Assembly: GCF_028369135.1 (NCBI RefSeq)
Contig: NZ_JAPWHW010000010.1
Location: 1 to 64,000 of the forward strand
DNA from: Roseovarius sp. ZX-A-9
Lineage (GTDB): Bacteria > Pseudomonadota > Alphaproteobacteria > Rhodobacterales > Rhodobacteraceae
Direction of reading: 5' to 3'
Length of the DNA: 64,000 nt
Below, piece after piece: positions 36,964-46,647 of this stretch (its first letter is position 1; each line of letters begins with the position of its first letter). A model generated the notes under the pieces. That model made no database searches. It had not been told where the DNA came from and was given only the letters and a program-made list of their open reading frames with translations. The position numbers were made by a program, and so were the translations under genes.

Positions 36964-37055
36964 AACCTCTGGCGATCTTCGTGGCCCTGGGGCAGACGGA
37001 CGGCCACATGGGCCATGATTTCCTGTGCCGGACCGGTGGATAAGGGGCGCGAGGC

Positions 37056-37481
37056 ATGAATGAATTTGCAGCATACGGACACGCGATCGTCGCGATGGCG
37101 CTCATGGGTGTAATAACCCTTGCGCTCAGCCCCTTGTCGGCGATGCGCAAGACGGCGGCCGGGCTGGCGCCGGGCGCGACACCGCCGCAGGACTATGCTG
37201 ATGCCACCTATCGCTTGCACCGCGCTTACAGCAATGCTGCCGAAACCGTGGGCACTTTTGCTCTGGTTACGCTGGCGGCGATCCTGGCGGGGGCTGCACC
37301 GTTCTGGGTGAACCTCTATGCCTCGGTCTTTTTCATCTCGCGGGTGGTGATGTTGATCATCCACCTGCGCGGCGGCAAGGCGGACATGGGCGCGCGCTCC
37401 TTTGCCTATGTGCTGGGCTGGCTGATGTGTCTCTTGCTGGCGATTTCGGCGATTTTGGCGGTTTTTGGAGGTGCGGCATGA
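37056..37481 (+). CDS. MAPEG family membrane protein
   Basis: The 141-residue protein has four predicted membrane helices, and the loop YRLHRAYSNAAETVGTFALV contains the R-x-x-x-N-x-x-E pattern used by MAPEG proteins to bind glutathione. MAPEG members include microsomal glutathione transferases and related eicosanoid enzymes; bacterial ones are mostly of unknown role. It lies between nuoF and nuoG, with a ribosome site about 8 bases upstream, and its stop overlaps a lipoprotein gene by 4 bases. A link to complex I is only inferred from position. Confidence 0.82.
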   Translation: MNEFAAYGHAIVAMALMGVITLALSPLSAMRKTAAGLAPGATPPQDYADATYRLHRAYSNAAETVGTFALVTLAAILAGAAPFWVNLYASVFFISRVVMLIIHLRGGKADMGARSFAYVLGWLMCLLLAISAILAVFGGAA

Positions 37482-37816
37482 CAGGAAAGCGGATCATGAT
37501 CGGGGTGCTGGCCGCTGTGCTGGTGCTCGGAGCCTGCGCCAAGCCGGGCGATCGCGAAATGTTCGACGGTAAATTCTATCCCGCCAAAGCCAAGAAGGAC
37601 GGCGACCGGCGCGAGGATTTCGTCGTCTCGGTCCGCCGTGTGGGGCAGGGGATCGAAGGCGCGCGCAAGGCCGGGCGTCACGAGGCGATCCGTTACTGCA
37701 TCAAGGCGTTTGGCGATTCCTCGATCGAGTGGCAGCCGGGGTCTGATCCCGATGCCGCGACGGTCACGACCGAGGGCGATGCCTTGACGATGCGTGGAAG
37801 TTGCGTGGAATGGTAG
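37478..37816 (+). CDS. Putative lipoprotein in the nuo operon
   Basis: The 112-residue protein begins MTGKRIMIGVLAAVLVLGAC, a signal peptide ending in a good lipobox (LGAC) with the cysteine at residue 20; the mature part would be attached to a membrane by lipid. FDGKFYPAKAKKDGDRREDF and the end (GDALTMRGSCVEW) look like a compact beta-rich domain with cysteines in IRYCIKA and GSCVEW that may form a disulphide. No family recognised. It overlaps the MAPEG gene by 4 bases (ATGA) and is cotranscribed with it. Confidence 0.72.
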   Translation: MTGKRIMIGVLAAVLVLGACAKPGDREMFDGKFYPAKAKKDGDRREDFVVSVRRVGQGIEGARKAGRHEAIRYCIKAFGDSSIEWQPGSDPDAATVTTEGDALTMRGSCVEW

Positions 37817-37944
37817 GTTTGTCGCAGAAATCAGCAGATTTTCGCCCGTGTTATTGCATAACACATAGGCCGGACTCCATTTGCATCGCTGAAGGATCTG
37901 CATTGTTTGCGGGTCTCTCGGCATGCACCAAGAGGAGTATCAAC

Positions 37945-38349
37945 ATGCGGATGATAACCACTGCCATTCTCAGCTTCACCCTGTTTGCGTTTGCCGCTCA
38001 GGACGCCCGGGCAGAGCTGCGCGAAGAGCAGGACATTAACGCGGGTCTGCTGGCGATTGCGGTTGCCGACAAGATCCGGCGGTCCTGTGACGAAATCTCG
38101 GGCCGGCTCTGGACCGCACGGTCCTATCTTAACGGGCTCAAGAAGATGGCCGCCGAGCGCGGCTATACCGACTCTGAAATCGACGCCTATGTGAGCGATT
38201 CTGACAACAAGGCCGAGATGCGCAAATTGCGCAACGCCTACTTCCATTCGAAGGGCGCCAGCAACCTGGACCATGCCAGCCTGTGCAAACTGGGCCGTAC
38301 CGAAATTGCCGCGCAGACGCAGATCGGCGCCTTTCTCAAAGCAAAGTGA
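37945..38349 (+). CDS. DUF5333-like secreted protein
   Basis: The 134-residue protein has a signal peptide (MRMITTAILSFTLFAFAAQD then ARA) and a helical mature domain with REEQDINAGLLAIAVADKIR, RSCDEISGRLWTA and LCKLGRTEIAAQTQIGAFLK; two cysteines may form a disulphide. This pattern fits DUF5333, which I know as a small Rhodobacterales family next to nuoG. GAGGAG lies 8 bases before the ATG at 37945, so that start is clear, although the frame is open to 37801. It ends 6 bases before nuoG. The role is unknown. Confidence 0.72.
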   Translation: MRMITTAILSFTLFAFAAQDARAELREEQDINAGLLAIAVADKIRRSCDEISGRLWTARSYLNGLKKMAAERGYTDSEIDAYVSDSDNKAEMRKLRNAYFHSKGASNLDHASLCKLGRTEIAAQTQIGAFLKAK

Positions 38350-38355
38350 ACGAAA

Positions 38356-40365
38356 ATGACTGACCTTCGCAAGATCATCATCGACGGAACCGAGGTAGAG
38401 GTGGACGGGGCAATGACCCTGATCCAGGCCTGTGAAGAAGCAGGCGTGGAAATTCCGCGTTTCTGCTATCATGAGCGGCTCTCGATCGCGGGTAACTGCC
38501 GGATGTGTCTTGTGGAGGTTGTCGGCGGCCCGCCGAAACCGACCGCGTCCTGTGCGATGCAGGTCAAGGATCTGCGTCCCGGCCCCGAAGGCCAGCCGCC
38601 GGTCGTGAAAACCAACAGCCCGATGGTCAAGAAGGCCCGCGAGGGCGTGATGGAATTCCTGCTGATCAACCACCCGCTGGATTGCCCGATCTGCGATCAG
38701 GGCGGCGAATGCGATCTTCAGGATCAGGCGATGGCCTACGGCGTCGATTTCAGCCGCTATCGCGAGCCCAAACGCGCCAGCATCGACCTTGATCTGGGGC
38801 CGTTGGTTGAAACCCACATGACCCGCTGCATTTCCTGCACCCGCTGTGTGCGCTTCACCACCGAGGTGGCCGGTATCCAGATGATGGGCCAGACAGGCCG
38901 CGGCGAGGATGCCGAGATCACGACCTATCTGGGCGGGACGCTGGACAGCAACATGCAGGGCAACATCATCGACCTGTGTCCGGTGGGCGCGCTGGTCAGC
39001 AAGCCTTACGCCTTTACCGCACGCCCCTGGGAGCTGACCAAGACCGAGAGCATTGACGTGATGGATGCGCTGGGTAGCAACATTCGGGTTGATACCAAGG
39101 GGCGCGAAGTCATGCGCTTTTTGCCGCGCAACCATGACGGCGTGAACGAAGAGTGGATTTCCGACAAGACGCGGTTTGTCTGGGACGGGCTGCGCCGCCA
39201 GCGGCTGGACCAGCCTTATGTGCGCGAAAACGGCAAGCTGCGCCCGGCCACCTGGCCTGAGGCTCTGGCGGCTGCCGCCACCGCGATGAAGGGCAAGAAG
39301 GTCGCAGGTCTGGTTGGCGATCTGGTCCCGGTCGAGGCTGCGTTTGCGCTGAAAAACCTGATCGAAGGTCTGGGTGGTCATGTCGAATGCCGCACCGACG
39401 GGGCAAAGCTGCCCGAGGGCAATCGCTCGGCCTATGTCGGGACGGCGACCATCGAGGAAATCGATACCGCCAAGACGATCCTGATTGTCGGAGCCGATCC
39501 GCGTGTCGAGGCGCCTGTGCTGAACGCGCGCATTCGCAAGGCGTGGCTTGCGGGCGCCCGTGTGGGCGTGATCGGTCCGAAGGTCGATCTGACGTTTGAT
39601 TACCATCATTTCGGCGCAGGCCGCGATGCGCTGACCGATCTGGTCGGCAAGGTCGAAGCCAAGGACGACACGATCGTGATCGTCGGGCAGGGCGCGCTGC
39701 AAGAGGCCGATGGCGAGGCCGTGCTGAGCCAGGTCATGGCCTATACCGAAGGAGCGGGCGCGAAACTGCTGGTGCTGCACACCGCCGCCGGGCGCGTGGG
39801 CGCGATGGATGCGGGATGCACCACGACGGGTGGCATGGAGGCCGCGCTGGACGGGGCCGAGGTGGTCTATAACCTCGGGGCCGACGAGATCGACGTCAAG
39901 GCTGGCCCATTCGTGATCTACCAGGGCAGCCACGGCGACCGTGGCGCGCACCGTGCCGATGTGATTCTGCCCGGTGCCGCCTATACCGAGGAACAGGGGC
40001 TGTTCGTGAACACCGAAGGGCGTCCGCAACTGGCGCTGCGCGCCAGCTTTGCCCCTGGCGAGGCCAAGGAAAACTGGGCGATCCTGCGGGCCCTTTCGGG
40101 CGAGTTGGGCGCGGCACTGCCTTATGACAGCCTGCCGCAGTTGCGCCGTGCGCTGGTCGAGGCCGCTCCGCACTTGGCGCAGGTCGATATGGTGCCGGAG
40201 AACGAGTGGCAGCCGCTGAAGGTGACCAAGCCGGGCAAAGCCGATTTCCGGCTTGCGATCGGAGATTTCTATCTGACCAACCCGATTGCCCGCGCCAGCA
40301 CCCTGATGGCCGAGCTGAGCGCCGGCGCCAAGGCGCGCCGCGCCGAGCCGGTGGCCGCAGAGTGA
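38356..40365 (+). CDS. nuoG: NADH-quinone oxidoreductase subunit G
   Basis: This 669-residue largest subunit of the peripheral arm holds several iron-sulfur clusters. The N-terminal [2Fe-2S] domain is seen in [20 protein letters not shown], followed by [20 protein letters not shown] and [20 protein letters not shown], which hold the N4/N5-type ligands. The C-terminal part is a molybdopterin-oxidoreductase-like domain without the cofactor (for example [20 protein letters not shown]). The length is typical of alphaproteobacteria, shorter than the E. coli protein. Its stop overlaps a lipoprotein gene by one base. Confidence 0.97.
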   Translation: MTDLRKIIIDGTEVEVDGAMTLIQACEEAGVEIPRFCYHERLSIAGNCRMCLVEVVGGPPKPTASCAMQVKDLRPGPEGQPPVVKTNSPMVKKAREGVMEFLLINHPLDCPICDQGGECDLQDQAMAYGVDFSRYREPKRASIDLDLGPLVETHMTRCISCTRCVRFTTEVAGIQMMGQTGRGEDAEITTYLGGTLDSNMQGNIIDLCPVGALVSKPYAFTARPWELTKTESIDVMDALGSNIRVDTKGREVMRFLPRNHDGVNEEWISDKTRFVWDGLRRQRLDQPYVRENGKLRPATWPEALAAAATAMKGKKVAGLVGDLVPVEAAFALKNLIEGLGGHVECRTDGAKLPEGNRSAYVGTATIEEIDTAKTILIVGADPRVEAPVLNARIRKAWLAGARVGVIGPKVDLTFDYHHFGAGRDALTDLVGKVEAKDDTIVIVGQGALQEADGEAVLSQVMAYTEGAGAKLLVLHTAAGRVGAMDAGCTTTGGMEAALDGAEVVYNLGADEIDVKAGPFVIYQGSHGDRGAHRADVILPGAAYTEEQGLFVNTEGRPQLALRASFAPGEAKENWAILRALSGELGAALPYDSLPQLRRALVEAAPHLAQVDMVPENEWQPLKVTKPGKADFRLAIGDFYLTNPIARASTLMAELSAGAKARRAEPVAAE

Positions 40366-40772
40366 TGCTGCACCGCGCGCCCATATCCCTGAGCGTTTGC
40401 GCGCTCATCGCCACCGGTGGTGTCGCGGGATGCGAGCCTGCGGGGCCGGAGACCAACCGTTTCGCGCCCGATTATCGCGGCGTCGAGACACAGCTGCTGG
40501 ATGGTGACCTGGTGAATTTCCACGTCGTGATGGCGGGCGCGCGGGCAACCAGCGATGTCGACCGCTACGCTGCCTGCGCCGCGGCGCAGTATGCGCTTAT
40601 CCGAGGATACGGTTTTGCCCGGCATTTGCGCACGAATATCGTGGAAGAGGGTGGCATCTGGCGCGGTGATGCGGTTTATACGATCTCACCGGCGCTTCCG
40701 CGCGGGCTGAAGACAATCGACGCCGAAGTCGTCGCCGCCGACTGTGCGGAAAACGGAATACCGATGGTGTGA
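40365..40772 (+). CDS. Putative lipoprotein between nuoG and nuoH
   Basis: The 135-residue protein reads [20 protein letters not shown] at its start and reaches a cysteine in VAGC, a good lipobox, so the mature part is a lipoprotein. The rest contains [20 protein letters not shown] and [20 protein letters not shown], a small alpha/beta domain with extra cysteines. I do not recognise a family. The ATG shares a base with the nuoG stop (TGATG) and nuoH starts 8 bases after its end, so it is firmly inside the operon. Confidence 0.75.
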   Translation: MLHRAPISLSVCALIATGGVAGCEPAGPETNRFAPDYRGVETQLLDGDLVNFHVVMAGARATSDVDRYAACAAAQYALIRGYGFARHLRTNIVEEGGIWRGDAVYTISPALPRGLKTIDAEVVAADCAENGIPMV

Positions 40773-40779
40773 GGACCTG

Positions 40780-41817
40780 ATGGCTGAATTCTTTGCAACA
40801 CCTTTTGGCACTCTGGTGATCATTGCGGCGCAATGCCTCGCGGTTCTCGGGTTTGTCATGATCTCGCTGCTGTTCCTGGTCTATGGAGACCGGAAAATCT
40901 GGGCCGCGGTCCAGATGCGGCGTGGCCCCAACGTGGTGGGCACCTTCGGCATCCTGCAATCGGTGGCCGATGCGCTGAAATACGTGGTCAAGGAAGTGGT
41001 GGTGCCCGCAGGCGCCGACAAGGCCGTGTTCATGCTGGCCCCGCTGATCAGTTTCGTGCTGGCGGTGATCGCCTGGGCGGTGATCCCCTTTGCCGATGGC
41101 TGGGTGATCAGCGATCTCAATGTCGCGATCCTCTATGTCTTTGCCGTCTCCAGCCTGGAGGTTTACGGCGTGATCATGGGCGGCTGGGCGTCGAACTCGA
41201 AATACCCGTTCTTGGGTAGTTTGCGGTCCGCCGCGCAGATGATTTCCTACGAGGTCAGCATCGGTCTGATCATCATTGGCGTCATCATTTCCACCGGGTC
41301 GTTGAATTTCGGGGAAATCGTGATGGCGCAGGACACCAATTACGGCTTCTTCGGCTGGTACTGGTTGCCGCATTTGCCGATGGTCGTCCTGTTCTTCATC
41401 TCGGCGCTGGCCGAAACCAACCGTCCGCCCTTTGACCTGCCGGAAGCGGAATCCGAACTGGTGGCTGGCTACCAGGTGGAATATTCGGCGACGCCGTTCC
41501 TGCTGTTCATGGCGGGCGAGTATATCGCGATCTTCCTGATGTGTGCGCTGACGACGCTGCTGTTCTTCGGCGGCTGGCTGTCGCCCATTCCGGGCCTGCC
41601 TGACGGCGCGCTGTGGATGGTCGGCAAGATGGCGTTCTTCTTCTTCCTCTTCGCGATGGTCAAGGCGATCACGCCGCGCTACCGCTACGACCAGTTGATG
41701 CGCATTGGCTGGAAAGTGTTCCTGCCGCTGTCGCTGGGCTGGGTCGTGATCATCGCATTCCTGGCAAAATTCGAAGTATTGGGCGCGTTCTGGGCGCGCT
41801 ATACAATGGGGGGCTGA
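40780..41817 (+). CDS. nuoH: NADH-quinone oxidoreductase subunit H
   Basis: The 345-residue membrane subunit, with eight helices, links the quinone site to the proton channels. Family blocks are visible: [40 protein letters not shown], and [20 protein letters not shown], whose acidic residues line the quinone chamber. I chose the ATG at 40780; the upstream open frame overlaps the lipoprotein gene. A methyltransferase-like gene begins 5 bases after its stop, instead of nuoI as in most bacteria. Confidence 0.97.
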   Translation: MAEFFATPFGTLVIIAAQCLAVLGFVMISLLFLVYGDRKIWAAVQMRRGPNVVGTFGILQSVADALKYVVKEVVVPAGADKAVFMLAPLISFVLAVIAWAVIPFADGWVISDLNVAILYVFAVSSLEVYGVIMGGWASNSKYPFLGSLRSAAQMISYEVSIGLIIIGVIISTGSLNFGEIVMAQDTNYGFFGWYWLPHLPMVVLFFISALAETNRPPFDLPEAESELVAGYQVEYSATPFLLFMAGEYIAIFLMCALTTLLFFGGWLSPIPGLPDGALWMVGKMAFFFFLFAMVKAITPRYRYDQLMRIGWKVFLPLSLGWVVIIAFLAKFEVLGAFWARYTMGG

Positions 41818-41821
41818 TCCT

Positions 41822-42592
41822 TTGGGGATCGACTATGTTCTGTTTGATCGGCTCGTTGAGCTGAGCACCCGCTTCCGGCCCGAGGGCCGGACGCTGATGC
41901 TTGGCCGGCAGAGTTTCGGCATTCAGACCAAGCACCGCCAGCTATACGAGAAGACGCTGCAGCGCTACGGGATCGAAGGCAAACGGTTCGATTTCCTGCA
42001 GGATGACGGCTTTGCCGAGACGCTGATGGCCAAGCTGGGCTTTGGCCAGATGGAAACGATGGACTTCTCGAATTACGAGGGCGCCGATGTTCTGCACGAT
42101 CTGAACAAGCGGCCCGCCAAGAAGCTGGAAAACAAGTTTGACCTGATATTCGACGGTGGCACGGTCGAGCATGTGTTCAACGTGCCGATGGCGCTGGAGG
42201 GATTGTTCCGGATGCTCAAGCCCGGCGGGCGGCTGGTCAGTGCCAATGGCCTGAACGGCTGGTACGGGCATGGCATGTACCAGTTCAACCCCGAGCTGGT
42301 CTGGACCTTCTGGAAGCGGGCCTGCAACTGTAACGTGATCGATTGCCGCGCTGTCCCGGTAGAGCCCGAGGATGGTTTCGGCCAGGTCGAGTTTCAGGAT
42401 CCGGCGCTGACCGGCGTGCGGCTGAAGCTGAAGAACAAGATCGGTCCGGGGCGGACCTATCTGTATTACGAGATTGAAAAGACCGAGGAGTCGCACCTGC
42501 CGGACTTCGCGTTGCAAAGCGACTACGAGACCCGCTGGAACGGGCATGAAAATGCCGGTAAGACCCACCTTGAATCAGACGTGAGGAGCTGA
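41822..42592 (+). CDS. SAM-dependent methyltransferase-like protein between nuoH and nuoI
   Basis: The 256-residue protein starts with a TTG, with a G-rich site 8 bases upstream. The second half resembles class I methyltransferases: [20 protein letters not shown] then [20 protein letters not shown], matching the acidic strand-4 loop and the motif of Methyltransf_11 proteins. The usual glycine-rich motif I is replaced by [15 protein letters not shown] near residues 23-37, so SAM binding is likely but unproved. The C-terminal third has no recognisable domain. The substrate is unknown; a complex I subunit or a lipid is possible. It lies 4 bases before the nuoI start. Confidence 0.7.
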   Translation: MGIDYVLFDRLVELSTRFRPEGRTLMLGRQSFGIQTKHRQLYEKTLQRYGIEGKRFDFLQDDGFAETLMAKLGFGQMETMDFSNYEGADVLHDLNKRPAKKLENKFDLIFDGGTVEHVFNVPMALEGLFRMLKPGGRLVSANGLNGWYGHGMYQFNPELVWTFWKRACNCNVIDCRAVPVEPEDGFGQVEFQDPALTGVRLKLKNKIGPGRTYLYYEIEKTEESHLPDFALQSDYETRWNGHENAGKTHLESDVRS

Positions 42593-42596
42593 GCGG

Positions 42597-43091
42597 ATGG
42601 CGAATGTAGATTACGGACGCGCGGCCTGGTATTTCCTGCTGGGCGATTGGATTCTGGGCTTCAAGGTGGGGTTCAAATATTTCTTTGGCCCCAAGGCGAC
42701 GCTGAACTATCCGCATGAGAAAGGCCCGCTGAGCCCGCGGTTTCGCGGCGAGCACGCGCTGCGCCGCTATCCCAACGGGGAAGAGCGCTGCATTGCCTGC
42801 AAACTCTGCGAGGCGATCTGCCCGGCGCAGGCGATCACCATCGACGCGGAACCCCGCGACGACGGCAGCCGCCGCACCACGCGCTATGATATCGACATGA
42901 CCAAATGCATCTATTGCGGCTTCTGCCAGGAGGCGTGCCCGGTGGATGCAATCGTCGAGGGGCCGAATTTCGAATTCGCCACCGAGACCCGCGAAGAACT
43001 GTTTTACGACAAGGACAAACTGCTAGCCAACGGCGACCGCTGGGAAGCCGAGATTGCCCGCAACCTCGAACTCGACGCACCGTATCGGTAA
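42597..43091 (+). CDS. nuoI: NADH-quinone oxidoreductase subunit I
   Basis: The 164-residue subunit carries the two [4Fe-4S] clusters N6a and N6b. Two ferredoxin motifs are intact: [16 protein letters not shown] near residues 62-77 and [16 protein letters not shown] near residues 101-116. The N-terminal amphipathic helix ([20 protein letters not shown]) anchors it to the membrane arm. Length is standard for alphaproteobacteria. It lies between the methyltransferase-like gene and a CMD-like gene, 11 bases before the latter. Confidence 0.97.
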   Translation: MANVDYGRAAWYFLLGDWILGFKVGFKYFFGPKATLNYPHEKGPLSPRFRGEHALRRYPNGEERCIACKLCEAICPAQAITIDAEPRDDGSRRTTRYDIDMTKCIYCGFCQEACPVDAIVEGPNFEFATETREELFYDKDKLLANGDRWEAEIARNLELDAPYR

Positions 43092-43102
43092 GAGGTGAAC
43101 GC

Positions 43103-43513
43103 ATGACCGTTTCAACCAACCCTTTTGAGCAGATGTTGCGCCAGGCGCAGGAAATGGCGAAGTCGTTTCCCGCGATGGAGGCGTTCACGCCCAAGGGTTT
43201 TGAAAAAATGATGGGCACCATGCCCAAGGACATGATGGAAATGATGTTCGGCAACACGCTGAACGAAGGTGGGCTGGACGCGCGCACACGTATGTTGCTG
43301 ATGGTGGCCGGGCTGACCATGCAGGGCGCACAAAGCGATGTTGCCTTTCGTCAGGCAGTGCGGCATGCGCTGGAGGCCGGAGCCACCAAGCAGAACATCG
43401 TCGAGACGATCGGCCAAATGTCGATGTTTGCCGGGTTACCTGCGATGACCCGGGCGCTGGAACTGGCGCAACAGGTGCTCGATACGCAGGAAGAAGAAGG
43501 AAGAGACACATGA
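43103..43513 (+). CDS. Carboxymuconolactone decarboxylase-like protein without cysteines
   Basis: The 136-residue protein has the all-helical CMD-fold pattern: [20 protein letters not shown] near residues 56-75, then [20 protein letters not shown] and a C-terminal helix. AhpD-like members of this family use a CxxC redox pair, but this protein has no cysteine at all, so it cannot work as a peroxidase partner; it is closer to the gamma-carboxymuconolactone decarboxylase branch or to a structural homologue. A Met-rich N-terminus ([18 protein letters not shown]) is notable. It lies between nuoI and nuoJ with a 4-base overlap to nuoJ, so it is cotranslated with complex I. Confidence 0.72.
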   Translation: MTVSTNPFEQMLRQAQEMAKSFPAMEAFTPKGFEKMMGTMPKDMMEMMFGNTLNEGGLDARTRMLLMVAGLTMQGAQSDVAFRQAVRHALEAGATKQNIVETIGQMSMFAGLPAMTRALELAQQVLDTQEEEGRDT

Positions 43514-44118
43514 CCGTCATGGCACTGGCCTTTTATCTTTTCGCGATTTCGGTCGTGATCGGCGGACTTTTCACCGTGATCAGCCGCCACCCGGTGCATT
43601 CCGTGCTGTGGCTGATCCTGTCATTCATCAGTGCAGCGGGCCTGTTCGTGCTGCTGGGGGCCGAATTCGTCGCGATGCTGCTGGTGATCGTCTATGTCGG
43701 CGCGGTGGCGGTGCTGTTCCTCTTCGTAGTGATGATGCTGGATGTTGATTTCGCCGAGTTGAAGGCGGAAATGGCAAGATACATGCCTCTGGCGCTGCTC
43801 ATCGGGCTGGTCCTGCTGATGCAGCTGGGCATTGCTCTGGGCGCATGGGAAGTGGCCGAAACCGCCGAGGCAGCGCGGCAGGCCGTGCCCACAGCCGGCA
43901 CGCATAACACCGAAGCCCTTGGCCTTGTGCTCTATGACCAGTACTTCCTGCTGTTCCAGCTGGCGGGCCTGATCCTGCTGGTGGCGATGATCGGGGCCAT
44001 CGTGCTGACGCTGCGCCATCGCGAGGATGTCAAACGCCAGAACGTGCTGCACCAGATGTGGCGCGACCCGGCCAAGGCGATGGAGCTGCGCGACGTGAAA
44101 CCGGGGCAGGGGCTATAG
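43510..44118 (+). CDS. nuoJ: NADH-quinone oxidoreductase subunit J
   Basis: NuoJ, 202 residues, is a five-helix membrane subunit. Conserved pieces are [20 protein letters not shown] and the buried helix [20 protein letters not shown], whose pi-bulge is central to coupling electron transfer to proton movement. The ATG at 43510 overlaps the preceding stop (ATGA). Uniquely in this tight operon, 146 bases with two hairpins separate it from nuoK. Confidence 0.96.
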   Translation: MTVMALAFYLFAISVVIGGLFTVISRHPVHSVLWLILSFISAAGLFVLLGAEFVAMLLVIVYVGAVAVLFLFVVMMLDVDFAELKAEMARYMPLALLIGLVLLMQLGIALGAWEVAETAEAARQAVPTAGTHNTEALGLVLYDQYFLLFQLAGLILLVAMIGAIVLTLRHREDVKRQNVLHQMWRDPAKAMELRDVKPGQGL

Positions 44119-44264
44119 CGTAACACCCGCCCCGGACCTTTCCGGGGAGGCGCGTGGGACAGAACGACCCGGCCCACACGCCGGACAAAGATTGAAGAGG
44201 TGCCGGATCAAACCCGGCACCGAGACAAGACAGACAAGACGGGCAATGACCCGGAGGGACAGAA
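44119..44264 (+). other. Long nuoJ-nuoK gap with two perfect hairpins
   Basis: This is one of the longest gaps between complex I subunits that lack an ORF in between. CCCCGGA-CCTT-TCCGGGG (44130-44147) forms a 7-bp stem, and GGTGCCGG-N7-CCGGCACC (44199-44221) forms an 8-bp stem. Neither is followed by a T-tract, so they do not look like terminators. They may protect or process the mRNA. GGAGG for nuoK lies near 44252. Confidence 0.6.
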
Positions 44265-44570
44265 ATGATCGGACTTGAACATTACCTGGCTGTGGCGGCG
44301 GCACTTTTCGTCATCGGCATTTTCGGGCTTTTCCTGAACCGCAAGAACGTGATCATTCTGCTGATGTCGATCGAGCTGATGCTGCTGGCAGTCAACATCA
44401 ACCTGGTCGCCTTCTCCAGCTATGCGGGCGATCTGGTGGGGCAAGTCTTTACCCTGTTCATCCTGACTGTCGCCGCCGCGGAGGCCGCTATCGGCCTTGC
44501 GATCCTTGTGTGTTTCTTCCGTAACCGTGGCACGATCGCGGTCGAAGACGTCAACGTGATGAAGGGCTGA
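44265..44570 (+). CDS. nuoK: NADH-quinone oxidoreductase subunit K
   Basis: NuoK, 101 residues, is a three-helix MrpC-like membrane subunit. The start [20 protein letters not shown] and the segment [20 protein letters not shown] contain the conserved glutamate of helix 2, and [20 protein letters not shown] the conserved glutamate of helix 3, both in the proton path. It is followed by nuoL after 4 bases. Its own good ribosome site (CCGGAGGGAC) suits the large gap upstream. Confidence 0.97.
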   Translation: MIGLEHYLAVAAALFVIGIFGLFLNRKNVIILLMSIELMLLAVNINLVAFSSYAGDLVGQVFTLFILTVAAAEAAIGLAILVCFFRNRGTIAVEDVNVMKG

Positions 44571-44574
44571 GCTC

Positions 44575-46647
44575 ATGGAAAAGATCATCCTTTTCGCGCC
44601 CCTGATCGGGGCCATCATCGCAGGCTTCGGCTGGCGGGTGATCGGCGATGCGGCCGCGCAGTGGATCACAACGGGTCTGCTGTTTCTGGCCTGCGTGCTG
44701 AGCTGGGTCATTTTCCTGGGCCATGACGGCACCACGCAATACATCCACATCCTCGACTGGGTGCAGTCGGGCCACTTGGACACCGCCTGGGCGATCCGCC
44801 TGGACCGGCTGACAGCGATCATGCTGATCGTGGTCACGACCGTGTCGGCGCTCGTGCATCTCTATTCGATGGGCTACATGGCCCATGATGCCAATTTCGG
44901 CGAAAACGAGAGCTACCGCCCGCGTTTCTTTGCCTATCTGTCGCTTTTCACCTTCGCGATGCTGATGCTGGTGACCGCCGACAACCTGGCGCAGATGTTC
45001 TTTGGCTGGGAAGGGGTCGGGCTGGCGTCCTACCTGCTGATCGGGTTCTACTATCGCAAGCCGTCGGCCAATGCCGCCGCGATCAAGGCCTTCGTGGTCA
45101 ACCGGGTCGGCGATTTCGGCTTTGCGCTTGGTATCTTCGGGCTGTTCTACCTGACCGACAGCATCAAGTTTGATGACGTGTTTGCCGCCGCGCCGGGACT
45201 GGCGCAGACGAATATCACCTTCCTCTGGGCCGATTGGAACGCGGCGAACCTGATTGCCTTCCTGCTGTTCGTCGGCGCGATGGGCAAATCGGCGCAGCTT
45301 TTCCTGCACACATGGTTGCCGGACGCGATGGAAGGCCCGACACCTGTGTCGGCACTGATCCACGCGGCAACCATGGTGACGGCGGGCGTGTTCCTGGTCT
45401 GCCGCATGTCGCCGCTGATGGAATACGCGCCCGAGGCGATGATGTTCGTGACCTTCCTTGGCGCAACAACGGCTTTCGTGGCAGCGACCATCGGTTTGGT
45501 TCAGAACGATATCAAACGGGTCATCGCCTATTCGACCATGAGCCAGTTGGGCTACATGTTCGTGGCCGCAGGCGTCGGCATGTATTCGGTGGCGATGTTC
45601 CACCTGTTCACGCACGCGTTCTTCAAGGCGATGCTGTTCCTTGGGGCCGGCTCCGTCATCCACGGGATGCATCACGAGCAGGACATGCGTAACTATGGCG
45701 GGCTGCGTCACAAGCTGCCCTATACGTTCTGGGCGATGATGATCGGCACGCTGGCCATTACCGGCGTCGGCATTCCGCTGACACATATCGGCTTTGCCGG
45801 TTTCCTCAGCAAGGACGCGGTGATCGAGAGCGCATGGGCCGGCACCAATGGCGGCTATGCCTTCTGGATGCTGGTGATCGCGGCGCTGTTTACCAGCTTC
45901 TACAGCTGGCGGCTGATGCTGCTGACGTTCTTTGGCACGCCGCGCGGCGACAAGCACACCCACGAGAACGCGCATGAAAGCCCGATGGTCATGCTGGTCC
46001 CGCTGGGCGTTCTGGCGCTGGGGTCGGTCTTTGCCGGGATGGTCTGGTATGGCAGTTTCTTTGGCGATCATGCGCAGGTGAACAAGTTCTTCGGTATCCC
46101 CGAGCATCATGCCGAGGCGAGCGAAGGCGACGCCGAAGTTGCCGCAGAAGCGGGCGAAGAACATGCCGCTGCTGCCGTGCATTCGGGCGAGGCACCCAAG
46201 GGTGCGATTTACATGGGGGCGGACAACCACGTGATGGAGGATGCACACCATGCCCCCACGTGGGTCAAGGTCAGCCCGTTCATCGCCATGCTGATCGGCT
46301 TGGTCACGGCGCTGTGGTTCTATGTCTGGGATCCCAGCATGCCGCGCAAGGCTGCCGAAAGTCAGCGGCCGCTCTATCTCTTCCTGCTCAATAAATGGTA
46401 CTTCGATGAAATTTACGATGCACTCATCGTCAACCCGGCCAAGCGGCTTGGCGCCTTTCTGTGGAAACGCGGGGATGGCAGCGTGATTGACGGGACGATC
46501 AACGGCGTGGCCTTGGGCATCGTGCCCTTCTTCACTCGGCTCGCAGGGCGTGCGCAGTCTGGCTATATCTTTACCTATGCATTCGCCATGGTGATCGGGG
46601 TCGCGGTCCTTGTCACATGGGTCACGATAGGCGGGGGGACACACTAA
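44575..46647 (+). CDS. nuoL: NADH-quinone oxidoreductase subunit L
   Basis: NuoL, 690 residues, is the distal antiporter-like proton pump of complex I, with 16 or so helices and a long lateral helix. Conserved blocks include [40 protein letters not shown] (the trans-membrane helix 7 Lys region) and [21 protein letters not shown] hydrophilic, acidic, His-containing insert ([20 protein letters not shown] and onward) lies near residues 515-545 in the part before the lateral helix; its length varies in the family. The stop shares a base with nuoM (TAATG). Confidence 0.97.
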   Translation: MEKIILFAPLIGAIIAGFGWRVIGDAAAQWITTGLLFLACVLSWVIFLGHDGTTQYIHILDWVQSGHLDTAWAIRLDRLTAIMLIVVTTVSALVHLYSMGYMAHDANFGENESYRPRFFAYLSLFTFAMLMLVTADNLAQMFFGWEGVGLASYLLIGFYYRKPSANAAAIKAFVVNRVGDFGFALGIFGLFYLTDSIKFDDVFAAAPGLAQTNITFLWADWNAANLIAFLLFVGAMGKSAQLFLHTWLPDAMEGPTPVSALIHAATMVTAGVFLVCRMSPLMEYAPEAMMFVTFLGATTAFVAATIGLVQNDIKRVIAYSTMSQLGYMFVAAGVGMYSVAMFHLFTHAFFKAMLFLGAGSVIHGMHHEQDMRNYGGLRHKLPYTFWAMMIGTLAITGVGIPLTHIGFAGFLSKDAVIESAWAGTNGGYAFWMLVIAALFTSFYSWRLMLLTFFGTPRGDKHTHENAHESPMVMLVPLGVLALGSVFAGMVWYGSFFGDHAQVNKFFGIPEHHAEASEGDAEVAAEAGEEHAAAAVHSGEAPKGAIYMGADNHVMEDAHHAPTWVKVSPFIAMLIGLVTALWFYVWDPSMPRKAAESQRPLYLFLLNKWYFDEIYDALIVNPAKRLGAFLWKRGDGSVIDGTINGVALGIVPFFTRLAGRAQSGYIFTYAFAMVIGVAVLVTWVTIGGGTH

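Noticed and set aside
36960-37043. 27-codon ORF starting on the nuoF stop
   Set aside because: The overlap is suggestive, but the product has neither signal nor membrane segment and is too short to judge. It was counted only as a doubtful member of the nuo accessory set.
37831-40173. 780-codon open frame antisense to nuoG
   Set aside because: It mirrors nuoG, whose Fe-S motifs are intact. Long antisense frames are expected in GC-rich coding DNA, and the translation is rich in His, Arg and Gln without any family motif.
44551-46644. 697-codon open frame antisense to nuoL
   Set aside because: It is the shadow of nuoL, is low in hydrophobic residues and shows no domain.
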